A stretch of DNA of 64,000 nt from positions 1,426,001 through 1,490,000 of the forward strand of contig NZ_CP194171.1 of the NCBI RefSeq assembly GCF_050908845.1, given 5' to 3'. This document shows, in pieces, positions 37,175 through 45,409 of this stretch. Under the pieces are notes generated by a model, which was not told where the DNA came from, ran no database searches, and saw only the letters and a list, made by a program, of their open reading frames with translations. The position numbers were made by a program, and so were the translations under genes. This DNA is from Marinobacterium_D sp050908845. GTDB lineage: Bacteria; Pseudomonadota; Gammaproteobacteria; Pseudomonadales; Balneatricaceae. The stretch's first letter is position 1; the number at the start of each line of letters is the position of its first letter.

Positions 37175-38335
37175 TTAACCCGCGTCGTTTTCGGGGTGCA
37201 GAATCCGTGTTATTGCCTGCTCAACACGCAGTCCTTCCGCCTTGCCAACGCTGATATCCAGTACGGTCGCCAATTCGGTCAGTTGCGCCTCGCTGACACC
37301 CACATTGGTTGCCATCTGAATATGCGAACCGAGCTGAGACTCGGCGCCGGTGATGCTGGCAAGTGCCGATACGGTGACCAGTTCACGCTGTTCATAATCG
37401 AGAACGCCCCGCGCGAAGATGTCGCCGAACAGGTGGCTTTGCAGGAACGTATTCATGCCGGGTGCGAAGTCGAACAGCGGGCCCGATACGGGGCGGCCGA
37501 CCAGCTCGGTCTGAACCTGTTCACCGACCACCTGACTGGATTCGGTTGCGGCAACAGCGCCGGGTTCTTGGCCCTGTTCATCTTCGATGCCGCTCGCCTT
37601 GCGCGCTTCCAGCACCTGCATAAAAGTAACCAGGCCGTTCAGGGCGCGCGGAAAGCCGGTATAAGCGTAGAGGTGAACCTGAACCTCTTTGATTTCATTG
37701 ATGCTCAGCCCCGCATCAAGCCCTTTGATAATGGCGTTTTTGAGCGCGGCCTGGTCGCCGTTAGCGGTGAACGCAGCGATCGGAATGAGCGCCTGCTGCT
37801 TCGTACTCAGTGCCTCGAATACAGCGGTCTTCTCAATCACGGCGTTGCTGTATTCGGCAGCCGTGAGTTTTTCCTTCCAGTTAACATTTTCACCATCAAG
37901 GCTGCCGGTAATGACCAGGTGTGTCATCGGAGCCTCGGGTGTTGCGCCGTGCCAGTGATCGATACCGGGCGGGCACCAGACCGTCTCGCCCTCGGTGAAA
38001 TCGATCACCTTGCCATCACGGGTCCCGGTAAGCGCGGTTCCGTCCGTCACAATCATATGCTGACCGGCCGGATGGTTATGCCAGGCTGTGTGCGCGCCCG
38101 GTGCGAAGGTGACATAGGCACCGGAAAAGTGCGCTGTCTCATTGGCCGGAAACAGGATGTCGACCTGAACATCGCCGCTAAACAGGTTCTCAGGGCCGGT
38201 GAAAGATTGCTGTGAACCCAGGGGGTAGTGGGTTTGAGACTCAGGCTGTGTATCTCCAGCCAGGGCCCCAAGGCTGTAGCCCCAGCCGGTTATGGCGATG
38301 GCGATAAGGTTCAGATGTCTGCGTTCCAGTTGCAT
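37175..38335 (-). CDS. Cupin plus carboxymuconolactone decarboxylase-like fusion protein
   Basis: 386 residues from the ATG at 38335 (GGGAG 6 nt upstream); a longer frame reaches 38395. Probable signal peptide MQLERRHLNLIAIAITGWGYSLGALA. Residues about 45-145 are a cupin with the metal motif HTAWHNHPAGQHMIV...ETVWCPPGIDHWHG. Two CMD/AhpD-like helical segments follow (ALIPIAAFTANGDQAALKNAIIKGLDAGLSINEIKEVQVHLYAYTGFPRAL and RELVTVSALASITGAESQLGSHIQMATNVGVSEAQLTELATVLD). The cysteine pair of AhpD is absent. Probably a redox- or aromatic-related enzyme of unknown substrate. Confidence 0.85.
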   Translation of the reverse strand: MQLERRHLNLIAIAITGWGYSLGALAGDTQPESQTHYPLGSQQSFTGPENLFSGDVQVDILFPANETAHFSGAYVTFAPGAHTAWHNHPAGQHMIVTDGTALTGTRDGKVIDFTEGETVWCPPGIDHWHGATPEAPMTHLVITGSLDGENVNWKEKLTAAEYSNAVIEKTAVFEALSTKQQALIPIAAFTANGDQAALKNAIIKGLDAGLSINEIKEVQVHLYAYTGFPRALNGLVTFMQVLEARKASGIEDEQGQEPGAVAATESSQVVGEQVQTELVGRPVSGPLFDFAPGMNTFLQSHLFGDIFARGVLDYEQRELVTVSALASITGAESQLGSHIQMATNVGVSEAQLTELATVLDISVGKAEGLRVEQAITRILHPENDAG

Positions 38336-38744
38336 AAGCGTCTCCCAAAGCCGCAATTCGATAGCGGGGTTCAATGAGTTGATCGTCTGATTCAATCAGT
38401 GCTGCCATCGTCAGGCGTACAACGATTCTTCAGATTTCTTGCCTGATTCTGTAATTAAAGCCCCGAAAACCGGTTGGCAGTCGCTGTGGGGAGCGCTGCG
38501 TCAGTACCGAGTCAGCCTAGATCAGCTCGGGCAGGTTTGCCTGTTATAGCCCAGTGACCTTGAGGTTGCCGAGTGACTACTGCATTCACGCGCTCTGAGG
38601 GAGGCCGAAACAGGCTTCGAAGGTGATGAAGGGCACCGGCGGAACCGCCGCCCGGACAACGCTGACCCGGGCTGGATAAGCGTTGTCTGGCGGGCTGCCG
38701 GTGTGAGGAGCTCAAGGGCAGTTAGCCTGGACTCGATGCAAGGG
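38336..38744. other. Non-coding interval with a long imperfect inverted repeat
   Basis: No supported gene. An imperfect hairpin spans 38634-38703: CACCGGC and ACAACGCT arms pair with AGCGTTGT and GCCGGTG across a 15-nt loop (GACCCGGGCTGGATA). No T-run follows on either strand, so a simple terminator is unlikely. Confidence 0.4.
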
Positions 38745-39689
38745 TTACTTCAGCGCTTCGCCGAAGAAGCCTTCGAGCTTGTCGAAGGGGATTACATCGG
38801 TGCGGTCGTAGAGGTCGACATGGTTGGCGCCCGGTACGATGTACAGCTCTTTCGGCTCGGCTGCAGCAGCATAGATATCCTCACTGTAAAAACGTGAGTG
38901 TGCCTCTTCGCCCATGATCAACAGAATGGGGCGCGGGGAGATCCACTCCAGCTTGTCGAGCAGCGGGAAGTTCATGAAGGCCTGGGCCGAGGTCTGGGTG
39001 AACTGGGTGATGGAGTTCGGGTGGTAACCCCTTGGACGGGAGTAGAACTCGCCGAACTCACGACCGATCGGGTGCGTATTTTCATCGATCTCCATCGGTG
39101 CGCCACGTTCGGACAGCTCTGGTCGACCAGTTTCAAACTCGGCCCAGCGCTGTTCGGCCAGGGCTTCCAGCATCGCCTTGCGGGATTCCTCATCCAGAGA
39201 GCCGGCAAAGCCTTCTGCGTGCATGCGGGAGATATCGTACATGCTCACGGTAGCCACGGCCTTGATACGCGGATCCACCTGGGCGGCACTGAGGCCGAAA
39301 CCGCCGGAGCCGCAGATACCGAGTACACCGATCCTGTTGCGATCAACGCCTGCCTGGGTTCCGATGAAATCAACACCGGCGTGAAAATCTTCCACGAACA
39401 TTTCCGGTGACGACAGGTGACGCGGGAAGCCGCTGGAGTCACCGTTGTAGGACGGGTCGAAAGTCAGTGCCACAAAGCCACGTTGCGCCAGTTCATTGGC
39501 ATACACGCCCGGACCCTGCTCTTTGACACCACCGTAGGGTGCGCCAATGACCAGCGCCGGATAGCTGTTGGCGGCGTCAAAGTCTGCCGGCAGATAAAGG
39601 TCAGCGGATAGTTCGATGCCAAAGCGGGTTTTGTAGCTAACCGCCTTGCGGGTCACTTTGTCGCTGAGAGTAAAAATGTAGTTGCTCAT
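38745..39689 (-). CDS. Alpha/beta hydrolase (dienelactone hydrolase / YcjY-like)
   Basis: 314 residues. N-terminal beta segment SYKTRFGIELSADLYLPADFD, oxyanion region VIGAPYGGVKEQGPGVYANELAQRGFVALTFDPSYNGDSSG, nucleophile elbow GVLGICGSGGFGLSAA with Cys in the nucleophile position as in YcjY relatives, an acid in the strand ILLIMGEEAHSRF region and the final His in PGANHVDLYDR. Cytoplasmic; substrate unknown. Neighbour of the cupin-CMD gene and the AraC-type regulator, probably one functional group. Confidence 0.85.
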   Translation of the reverse strand: MSNYIFTLSDKVTRKAVSYKTRFGIELSADLYLPADFDAANSYPALVIGAPYGGVKEQGPGVYANELAQRGFVALTFDPSYNGDSSGFPRHLSSPEMFVEDFHAGVDFIGTQAGVDRNRIGVLGICGSGGFGLSAAQVDPRIKAVATVSMYDISRMHAEGFAGSLDEESRKAMLEALAEQRWAEFETGRPELSERGAPMEIDENTHPIGREFGEFYSRPRGYHPNSITQFTQTSAQAFMNFPLLDKLEWISPRPILLIMGEEAHSRFYSEDIYAAAAEPKELYIVPGANHVDLYDRTDVIPFDKLEGFFGEALK

Positions 39690-39787
39690 GTTCAGTCTCC
39701 TGATGCTGGTCGGGCTGCTGCCTGAATCTCATTTCAGCCCAAAATAATAGTCCGTAGGGCAGGAATGCTGCCTGGTCTGAAGAAATA

Positions 39788-39970
39788 TCAGTCCTTCAGG
39801 ACCGGGCCGCCGAGGTCCTCCTCGTCAGTAACCGGCTCGGTCGAGGTGACGGGACTTCCATCCAGGCCTTCCTGTGCGGCTAGGTGTTGTATATAGGTCG
39901 TGTCAGTGACGACCCCCGCAGTTGAAGTAAAGAATGTCTCCCGGGCGGAGGATTGATCTGTCTGACCCAT
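39788..39970 (-). CDS. Small protein of unknown function, 60 aa
   Basis: MGQTDQSSARETFFTSTAGV... ending in EEDLGGPVLKD. Hydrophilic, acidic C-terminal half, no Cys, no membrane segment. A strong ribosome-binding site (AAGGAG, 6 nt before the ATG) supports translation. It lies between the hydrolase gene and the divergent araC-type gene. I do not recognise the family. Confidence 0.5.
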   Translation of the reverse strand: MGQTDQSSARETFFTSTAGVVTDTTYIQHLAAQEGLDGSPVTSTEPVTDEEDLGGPVLKD

Positions 39971-40152
39971 GACAATCTCCTTGCCAATCGATAGGAAGGC
40001 TTGCTGACTGTTGATATTTTGGTTCAGGTGAAGACGTTAGCGGTATAATGATCTGGTCAGGTTATTGCCTATTACTCCAGTCTTTCGGATTTTTATTAGA
40101 CAGAAGGGCGCTATCCACTTAATCTCGGCTTATACAACGAGGGGAGATAACC

Positions 40153-41103
40153 ATGCCTATATCAAATCAGGCCGGTCAGCAGGCTGACCCATTAATGGAT
40201 GAAGCCCACAGGCAGTTGGCCGAGGTGATCGATCAGTGGACAGTGGGAGTAGAGGATCTACAGACCTCGATCTCCAGCCTCTCTCTTTTTCGCCGGGAAA
40301 CCGTGACCGAGCCTTGCGACTGTGTCGTTGAGCCTAGCATCGTGCTGGTGGCTCAGGGCGTAAAGCAGTTGCTGATTGGTGATAACGCCTATCGCTACGA
40401 TCCCGGCCGTTTTCTGATCACGTCGCTGGATCTGCCCGCCAGTTCTCAGGTGCTTGAGGCATCGCAGGAGAAGCCATCCCTGGGCCTGGTGTTCAACCTC
40501 GATCTGAATATTATTGCCGAGCTTATTTCTCAACATCGCCTGCAACCGCCCCGGGAACGAACCAGCGAGGAGGGAGCGTATATCGGCAGGCTTTCGCCGG
40601 AGCTGCTGGAGACTTTTTCGCGTTTGCTGAAACTGCTCAATACACCTGAAGATATCGCGGTACTCGAGCCGTTGATCAGGCGGGAAATTCATTACCGGCT
40701 GCTAAAAAGTGATCTGGCCGCCGGCCTGTGGCGGGTTGTATCGGCAGGTAGCCAAAGCCAGCGTATAGCCCGCGCCATTGACTGGCTCAAGGTCAACTAC
40801 AACCAGCCGCTGCGGATTGATGAGCTGGCTTCCCATGTGCAGATGAGTACATCCAGCCTGCATCATTACTTCCGCCAGCTGACCGCCAAGAGTCCGTTGC
40901 AGTACCAGAAATGGTTGCGCCTGAGCGAGGCAAGAAGGCTGATGCTCAGCGATGGTCTGGATGCTGCCCGTGCCGGGTTTACCGTAGGCTACGAGAGCCC
41001 ATCCCAGTTCAGCCGGGAGTACAGCCGCCTGTATGGAACGCCGCCCAAGCGCGACATCGAAGGGCTGCGCCGTCTCTCCAGCGAAGCAAGGCTGGCCGAG
41101 TAA
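40153..41103 (+). CDS. AraC-family transcriptional regulator, YqhC-like
   Basis: 316 residues. N-terminal AraC_N effector domain (about 30-190, LQTSISSLSLFRRETVTEPCDCVVEPSIVLVAQGVKQLLIGDNAYRYDPGRFLITSLDLPASSQVLEAS...) and two C-terminal helix-turn-helix motifs (AIDWLKVNYNQPLRIDELASHVQMSTSSLHHYFRQLTAKSPLQYQKWLRLSEARRLM and AGFTVGYESPSQFSREYSRLYGTPPKRD). GAGGGGAG ribosome-binding site. Divergent from the hydrolase/cupin genes, which it most likely controls. Confidence 0.9.
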   Translation: MPISNQAGQQADPLMDEAHRQLAEVIDQWTVGVEDLQTSISSLSLFRRETVTEPCDCVVEPSIVLVAQGVKQLLIGDNAYRYDPGRFLITSLDLPASSQVLEASQEKPSLGLVFNLDLNIIAELISQHRLQPPRERTSEEGAYIGRLSPELLETFSRLLKLLNTPEDIAVLEPLIRREIHYRLLKSDLAAGLWRVVSAGSQSQRIARAIDWLKVNYNQPLRIDELASHVQMSTSSLHHYFRQLTAKSPLQYQKWLRLSEARRLMLSDGLDAARAGFTVGYESPSQFSREYSRLYGTPPKRDIEGLRRLSSEARLAE

Positions 41104-41371
41104 TAGACTCAGGACGAACCGATTCTGCTGTCAGGTCTATACTGGCTTGGTTGACGAAGGAAAGCAGAAACGGTTGTGAAGTTCGGTACCTATACCCCAG
41201 GGGCCGGTCTGTTTAAGCAGGGTTTGGACAGAACCGGCAGTTGCCTGAAGCCATCTTTAACGGGTGGCAATAGACTGGAACAGGCTGTAATTCTCAGTGC
41301 CCCGAGGTGCACCTCCGAAACCGTTTACCAGAAACCCAATTGCGGGTTAACCCCATAGCAGGAGAACCATC

Positions 41372-42283
41372 ATGGCTATGACCGCTATCGAGGCTGTTAA
41401 ACGGCTCGCCCCTCACGCGAGACAGGAGTATCTGGAAGCTATGCAAAAGGGTGATGCCCTGTTCCAGCAGCACGGTATCAATACGCCGCTGCGCATGGCG
41501 CATTTTCTGGCTCAAGCCCTTCATGAAACGGGAGGGTTCAGGATACTTAGAGAAAATATGAGCTACTCGGCCGAGCGCATGGTCGTGATCTTCGGCGTCG
41601 GCAACCACAGCGCCGCGGTGACCCGGGCGGAGGCGGAGTCGCTGGCACATAAACCGGAGCAGATAGCCGAACGGGTCTATGGACTTGGCAATCCACGCAA
41701 GGCCAGGGAGCTCGGTAATGACCAGCCTGGTGATGGCTTTCGTTACCGGGGCAACGGTGTCCTGCAGACCACGGGCCGGGGCGGCCACAAACGGATGGGC
41801 GATGCGGTGGGGGTCGACTTCGAAAACCACCCTGAACTGGCGACCGATCCCGAGCACGCGCTCAAGCCCGCACTGCAGGAATGGACAGAAGGCAATCTCA
41901 ACGTCCAGGCTGATCGCAACAACATTAATGCGATTACCCGCCGGATTAATGGCGGCTTCAATGGGCTTGCGCACCGCAAACAGCTGTTCAATAAACTGCT
42001 TCCGCTGCTGAGTGAAGAGGGCCAGGCGGTTGATCCGGATATGGTCGGTCTGGAAGACCCCGAGGTGAAGCAGCTGCAGCAGGCGCTCAACGATCTCGGC
42101 GCTGATCCCCAACTCGTTGTCGATGGCCGCATGGGGCCCAAGACACGGATGGCCGTACGTGCGTTCCAGTCAGCGGCCGGTTTGGGTGTTGATGGCATTG
42201 CCGGCCCCATCACCGAGGCCGCCATCGAGTTAAGACTGTCGGCCCTGCGCGGGGCGCCGAACCTGGAAGACGAAGATGGTTAG
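41372..42283 (+). CDS. GH19 chitinase-like / endolysin-like muramidase with peptidoglycan-binding domain
   Basis: 303 residues. The N-terminal two thirds are a glycoside hydrolase family 19 domain with the catalytic Glu in LAQALHETGGFRILRENMSYSA, RYRGNGVLQTTGRGGHKRMGDAVGVD and RRINGGFNGLAHR. The C-terminal part is a PG_binding_1 domain (VKQLQQALNDLGADPQLVVDGRMGPKTRMAVRAFQSAAGLGVDGIAGPIT). No signal peptide. This layout is common in phage endolysins, but no other phage gene is present, so a solitary captured lysin or an antibacterial effector is possible. Confidence 0.87.
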   Translation: MAMTAIEAVKRLAPHARQEYLEAMQKGDALFQQHGINTPLRMAHFLAQALHETGGFRILRENMSYSAERMVVIFGVGNHSAAVTRAEAESLAHKPEQIAERVYGLGNPRKARELGNDQPGDGFRYRGNGVLQTTGRGGHKRMGDAVGVDFENHPELATDPEHALKPALQEWTEGNLNVQADRNNINAITRRINGGFNGLAHRKQLFNKLLPLLSEEGQAVDPDMVGLEDPEVKQLQQALNDLGADPQLVVDGRMGPKTRMAVRAFQSAAGLGVDGIAGPITEAAIELRLSALRGAPNLEDEDG

Positions 42284-42385
42284 TTGTTCTCCGTTGAATC
42301 CTGGCCAAACCGCTGGATCTGCGCGGGTCTCACCTGCTCGAAACTGAAAACCTGGAACCGAAAGCCTGGAACTGAAAGGAAGTCG

Positions 42386-42835
42386 ATGCGTTATTCACCG
42401 CCTGGCAACGCCCGCCCTTACCGTTTTGCCCTGCTCGCCTTCATGCTCGCCCTTGGCGTCTCAGCCTGTTCGACGGGGCGCTCGACAGAGAGCAGGGCCG
42501 GTGCCGACGTTGCCCCCGTTAAAGCTGAAACCGGTTCCATCAGCAGCGCTGACAGGCTGCAGGGCCGCTGGCGCTCCCTGAACGATGCCTCTGCCAGCCT
42601 CGAAATTGACGGCAACACTGTTCTGTCCATTTACGTCGATACGGTGGTCAGCAAGGGCGTTCTGAGGTTTGTGAACAATTGCGAAGCGCAGATTCAGGAT
42701 CCACAGGGGGAGTTTTTCACCGTTGCCGACGAGGCTGACACCCTTTGTTACCACCTCACCTTGGCAGGGGAGAGGTTACTGGAGTTTGTCTATATCCCCG
42801 GCGGCAAGACCCTGACTTATGAGCGGATCGAATAG
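42386..42835 (+). CDS. Hypothetical lipoprotein
   Basis: 149 residues from the ATG at 42386 with AAAGGA 5 nt upstream. Lipoprotein signal RFALLAFMLALGVSAC (Cys28). The mature part (LQGRWRSLNDASASLEIDGNTVLSIYVDTVVSKGVLRFVNNCEAQIQDPQGEFFTVADEADTLCYHLTLAGERLLEFVYIPGG) looks like a small lipocalin-like or META-type beta domain with two cysteines. Family not recognised. Just downstream of the GH19 gene and possibly cotranscribed, so an immunity or cell-wall role is conceivable but unproven. Confidence 0.72.
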   Translation: MRYSPPGNARPYRFALLAFMLALGVSACSTGRSTESRAGADVAPVKAETGSISSADRLQGRWRSLNDASASLEIDGNTVLSIYVDTVVSKGVLRFVNNCEAQIQDPQGEFFTVADEADTLCYHLTLAGERLLEFVYIPGGKTLTYERIE

Positions 42836-42884
42836 CCTGTTGCTCTGACCCCAAGGCGCTGCGCGGAAACACAGTTTTATCCGT

Positions 42885-43688
42885 TCAGCTCACCGACTTC
42901 AGGTGATCCAGAAACAGGTTGAACAGCTCAGATTGGGTGGAAGTGTGCATCTTGGCGTGGATGTTCTTCCTGTGAACCTTCACCGTGCCCACGCTGATGT
43001 TGAGCTGATCGGCGATCGCCTGGGATGAGTTGCCCTTCACCACCAGTTCGGTGATCTGGCGTTCGCGCTGGGTCAGCACGCCGCTGCCGAAACTCTTCAG
43101 CGCCTGCTTGGTGGCATCGTCGGATTGTTCGTACTGCACATACTGGCCCGACTGGGTGGACCAGAACTGGCGAAACAGCGCACTGATCACGGGGTAGATC
43201 TCCTGCAGCGCACGCAATTCACCGCGGGTGATGGTGCCCAGGGACGGCTGACGGCCCAGGGAGATGGTGCAGGTGACTTCGTCGCTCAGGTCGATGATCA
43301 GGACGATCTCGTCGATGATGTTGAAGTACTGGTAGCAGTTCTCAAAGAATTCGCTCTGCTGGAAAGAGTCTGGCGAGATTTCGGCTACCCGAACAACACC
43401 GCTGATCCCCTGTTGCACCGCGTTGAACAGCGGGTCCAGCAGGTAATAGCCGTTGTCGATATAGGAGATCAGCGTCTGGCTCTGCTCGGCGGGATCCAGC
43501 GGCTGCAGAATGATCGGCTTGAACGACTTCTTGTAGGTGACGGTCAGCGCGGTATTGAAATCGCAGAGGGTCGCGAGGTATTCCACCAGGCAATCGGGAA
43601 AGGTGTTCGATTTAACGTGGTCGATCAGAACCGCCAGGTTCTTCTGCCAGCTGTTGGTGACGTTAATCGCCGGAAAATGTTCAGCCAT
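42885..43688 (-). CDS. LuxR-type transcriptional regulator next to polyamine genes
   Basis: 267 residues. C-terminal GerE helix-turn-helix at about 203-260 (GVLTQRERQITELVVKGNSSQAIADQLNISVGTVKVHRKNIHAKMHTSTQSELFNLFLDHL). The N-terminal 190 residues form a sensor of unclassified type (LCDFNTALTVTYKKSFKPIILQPLDPAEQSQTLISYIDNGYYLLDPLFNAV), distantly like autoinducer-binding domains, with no receiver features. Downstream of spuC on the same strand. It is the best candidate to bind the three 16-bp palindromes found in front of polyamine genes. Confidence 0.85.
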   Translation of the reverse strand: MAEHFPAINVTNSWQKNLAVLIDHVKSNTFPDCLVEYLATLCDFNTALTVTYKKSFKPIILQPLDPAEQSQTLISYIDNGYYLLDPLFNAVQQGISGVVRVAEISPDSFQQSEFFENCYQYFNIIDEIVLIIDLSDEVTCTISLGRQPSLGTITRGELRALQEIYPVISALFRQFWSTQSGQYVQYEQSDDATKQALKSFGSGVLTQRERQITELVVKGNSSQAIADQLNISVGTVKVHRKNIHAKMHTSTQSELFNLFLDHLKSVS

Positions 43689-43798
43689 GAAATGTCCGTT
43701 GCTCTCCAGGGTTGCGCGATTGTATCAGCTTACCGTGGAAAGAGGGCTCTGGCGATTACAGGTGTGCCAGAGCCCGGGCACTTAATGCGCTTTAGCGC

Positions 43799-45202
43799 TT
43801 ACATCCAGCCTTTCTCTTTTAGGCTGGTTTCGGTCTTGTCGAGGCAGACCAGCACCAGATCGATCATCTCGTCGATCTGCTCGCGGCTGATGATCAGCGG
43901 CGGTGACAGCACCATGCGGTTGCCGCAGGCGCGCATGATCAGGCCGTTCTCGAAGCAGTGGTCGCGGCAGACGGTGCCGGCATCCTCATCCTTGCCGAAG
44001 AAGGTCTTGGGTTCCTTGCTTTTCACCAGTGCCATGCCGGCCACCAGGCCGGTACCCTCAATATGGCCGATCAGCGGATGCGCACCGACACGCTCGCGCA
44101 GCTGCTGCTGCAGGTAGGGGCCGGTATCCGAGCCCACTTTCTCGACTATGCCCTCATCACGCAGGATGCGGATATTCTCCAGTGCCACGGCGGCAGCGAC
44201 CGGATGCCCTGAGTAGGTGAAGCCGTGATTGAACTCGCCGCCGTCCTCGATCAGGGCGTTGGCGACGCGGTCACCGACCGCCACTGCTGAGATCGGCAGG
44301 TAGCCGGAGGAGAGTCCCTTGGCCATGGACATCATGTCCGGTTCGATACCCAGGGTCTGGCTGCCGAACCACTGGCCAGTGCGGCCAAAACCGCAGATCA
44401 CCTCATCGGCAACCACCAGGATGTCGTATTTCTTGCAGATGCGCTGGATCTCTTTCCAGTAGCCCGGCGGCGGCATGATGACGCCACCGGCGCCCTGGAT
44501 CGGCTCGCCGACAAAGGCGGCCACGTTGTCCGGGCCCACTTCCAGGATGCGCTCTTCCAGTGCCTGGGCGCACTCCAGGGCGAACTCCTCTTCGCTCTGG
44601 CCCGCTTCGGCCTCGCCATACCAGTAAGGCTGGCGGATATGCTCGATGCCCGGCAGCATCGGCGTGCCCTGGGCGTGCATGCCGCCCATGCCGCCGAGGC
44701 TTACACCGCCCAGGGTGCTGCCGTGGTAGGCGTTTTCACGGGAGATCAGGATCTTGCGCCAGGGCTTGCCGACCACTTCCCAGTAGCGACGCACCATGCG
44801 GATCACAGTATCGATCGCTTCGGAACCGGAGTTGGCGAAGAATACGTGGTTCAGGTCACCCGGTGTCAGTGCAGCGATCTGCTCGGCCAGCTCGGCGGCC
44901 GGATGGGTCGTGGTCTGGAAAAAGGTGTTGTAGTAGGGCAACTGGTTCATCTGTTGGGCGGCCACCTCGGCCAGCTCCGGGCGACCATAGCCCAGGTTGA
45001 CGCACCAGAGACCGGCCATGCCGTCGATCATCCGGTTGCCTTCGCTGTCCCAGATGTAGATGCCTTCGGCACGTTCAATAACCCGGGCGTTTTTTGCATT
45101 CAGCGCCTTGGTGTCGGTAAAAGGGTGCAGATGGTGCTGTGCGTCCCTTGCCTGGGTTTCGGTGCACTCGGGGCTGAGGATCGCTCGGGTGGTTGAATTC
45201 AT
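43799..45202 (-). CDS. spuC: Polyamine:pyruvate aminotransferase (SpuC-like, class III)
   Basis: 467-residue PLP enzyme that transaminates putrescine or related omega-amines with pyruvate. Motifs: NSGSEAIDTVIRMVRRYW, VVADEVICGFGRTGQWFGSQTLGIEPD and the PLP lysine in MSMAKGLSSGYLPISAVAV. GGAGAG lies upstream of the ATG. The promoter region contains operator site B (45288-45303), shared with the divergent amidotransferase gene. Substrate choice among putrescine, spermidine and GABA is inferred from context. Confidence 0.87.
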   Translation of the reverse strand: MNSTTRAILSPECTETQARDAQHHLHPFTDTKALNAKNARVIERAEGIYIWDSEGNRMIDGMAGLWCVNLGYGRPELAEVAAQQMNQLPYYNTFFQTTTHPAAELAEQIAALTPGDLNHVFFANSGSEAIDTVIRMVRRYWEVVGKPWRKILISRENAYHGSTLGGVSLGGMGGMHAQGTPMLPGIEHIRQPYWYGEAEAGQSEEEFALECAQALEERILEVGPDNVAAFVGEPIQGAGGVIMPPPGYWKEIQRICKKYDILVVADEVICGFGRTGQWFGSQTLGIEPDMMSMAKGLSSGYLPISAVAVGDRVANALIEDGGEFNHGFTYSGHPVAAAVALENIRILRDEGIVEKVGSDTGPYLQQQLRERVGAHPLIGHIEGTGLVAGMALVKSKEPKTFFGKDEDAGTVCRDHCFENGLIMRACGNRMVLSPPLIISREQIDEMIDLVLVCLDKTETSLKEKGWM

Positions 45203-45287
45203 TCAATCTCTCCAGTATCAAATGTTCGCGCTAGGCGGCTCGTTGAAAGCTTCCCCCACGATACTGAGGGCTCCGGTGCTGGGCATA

Positions 45288-45303
45288 TACCTACCGGGGG
45301 ATA
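45288..45303. promoter_or_regulatory. Predicted polyamine-regulon operator, site B (shared, divergent)
   Basis: TACCTACCGGGGGATA, same 16-bp palindrome as sites A and C with two or three deviations. Toward the plus strand it abuts TTTTGA (45304-45309), 17 bp, TACACT (45327-45332). Toward spuC the abutting hexamer is TATGCC with a TATCGT-like -10 about 18 bp on. Weak -35 boxes agree with activation. Confidence 0.6.
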
Positions 45304-45409
45304 TTTTGAACCTCAGGCTGGTCTCCTACACTGAAAGCTAGATTCGGAACCTCAGTGTGCAAAGACGGTTTGCACAGGCTGTATAAATAGTTTGGATACA
45401 GGAAAAAAG

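Noticed and set aside
38634..38703. Possible integron attC site because of the GTTGT/ACAAC arms
   Set aside because: No proper R/L boxes and no integrase or gene cassettes nearby.
41189..41208. CCCCAGGGG-containing sequence upstream of the GH19 gene resembling the polyamine operator
   Set aside because: The TAC/GTA outer half-sites are not at the right spacing and no -35/-10 pair abuts it in the same geometry.
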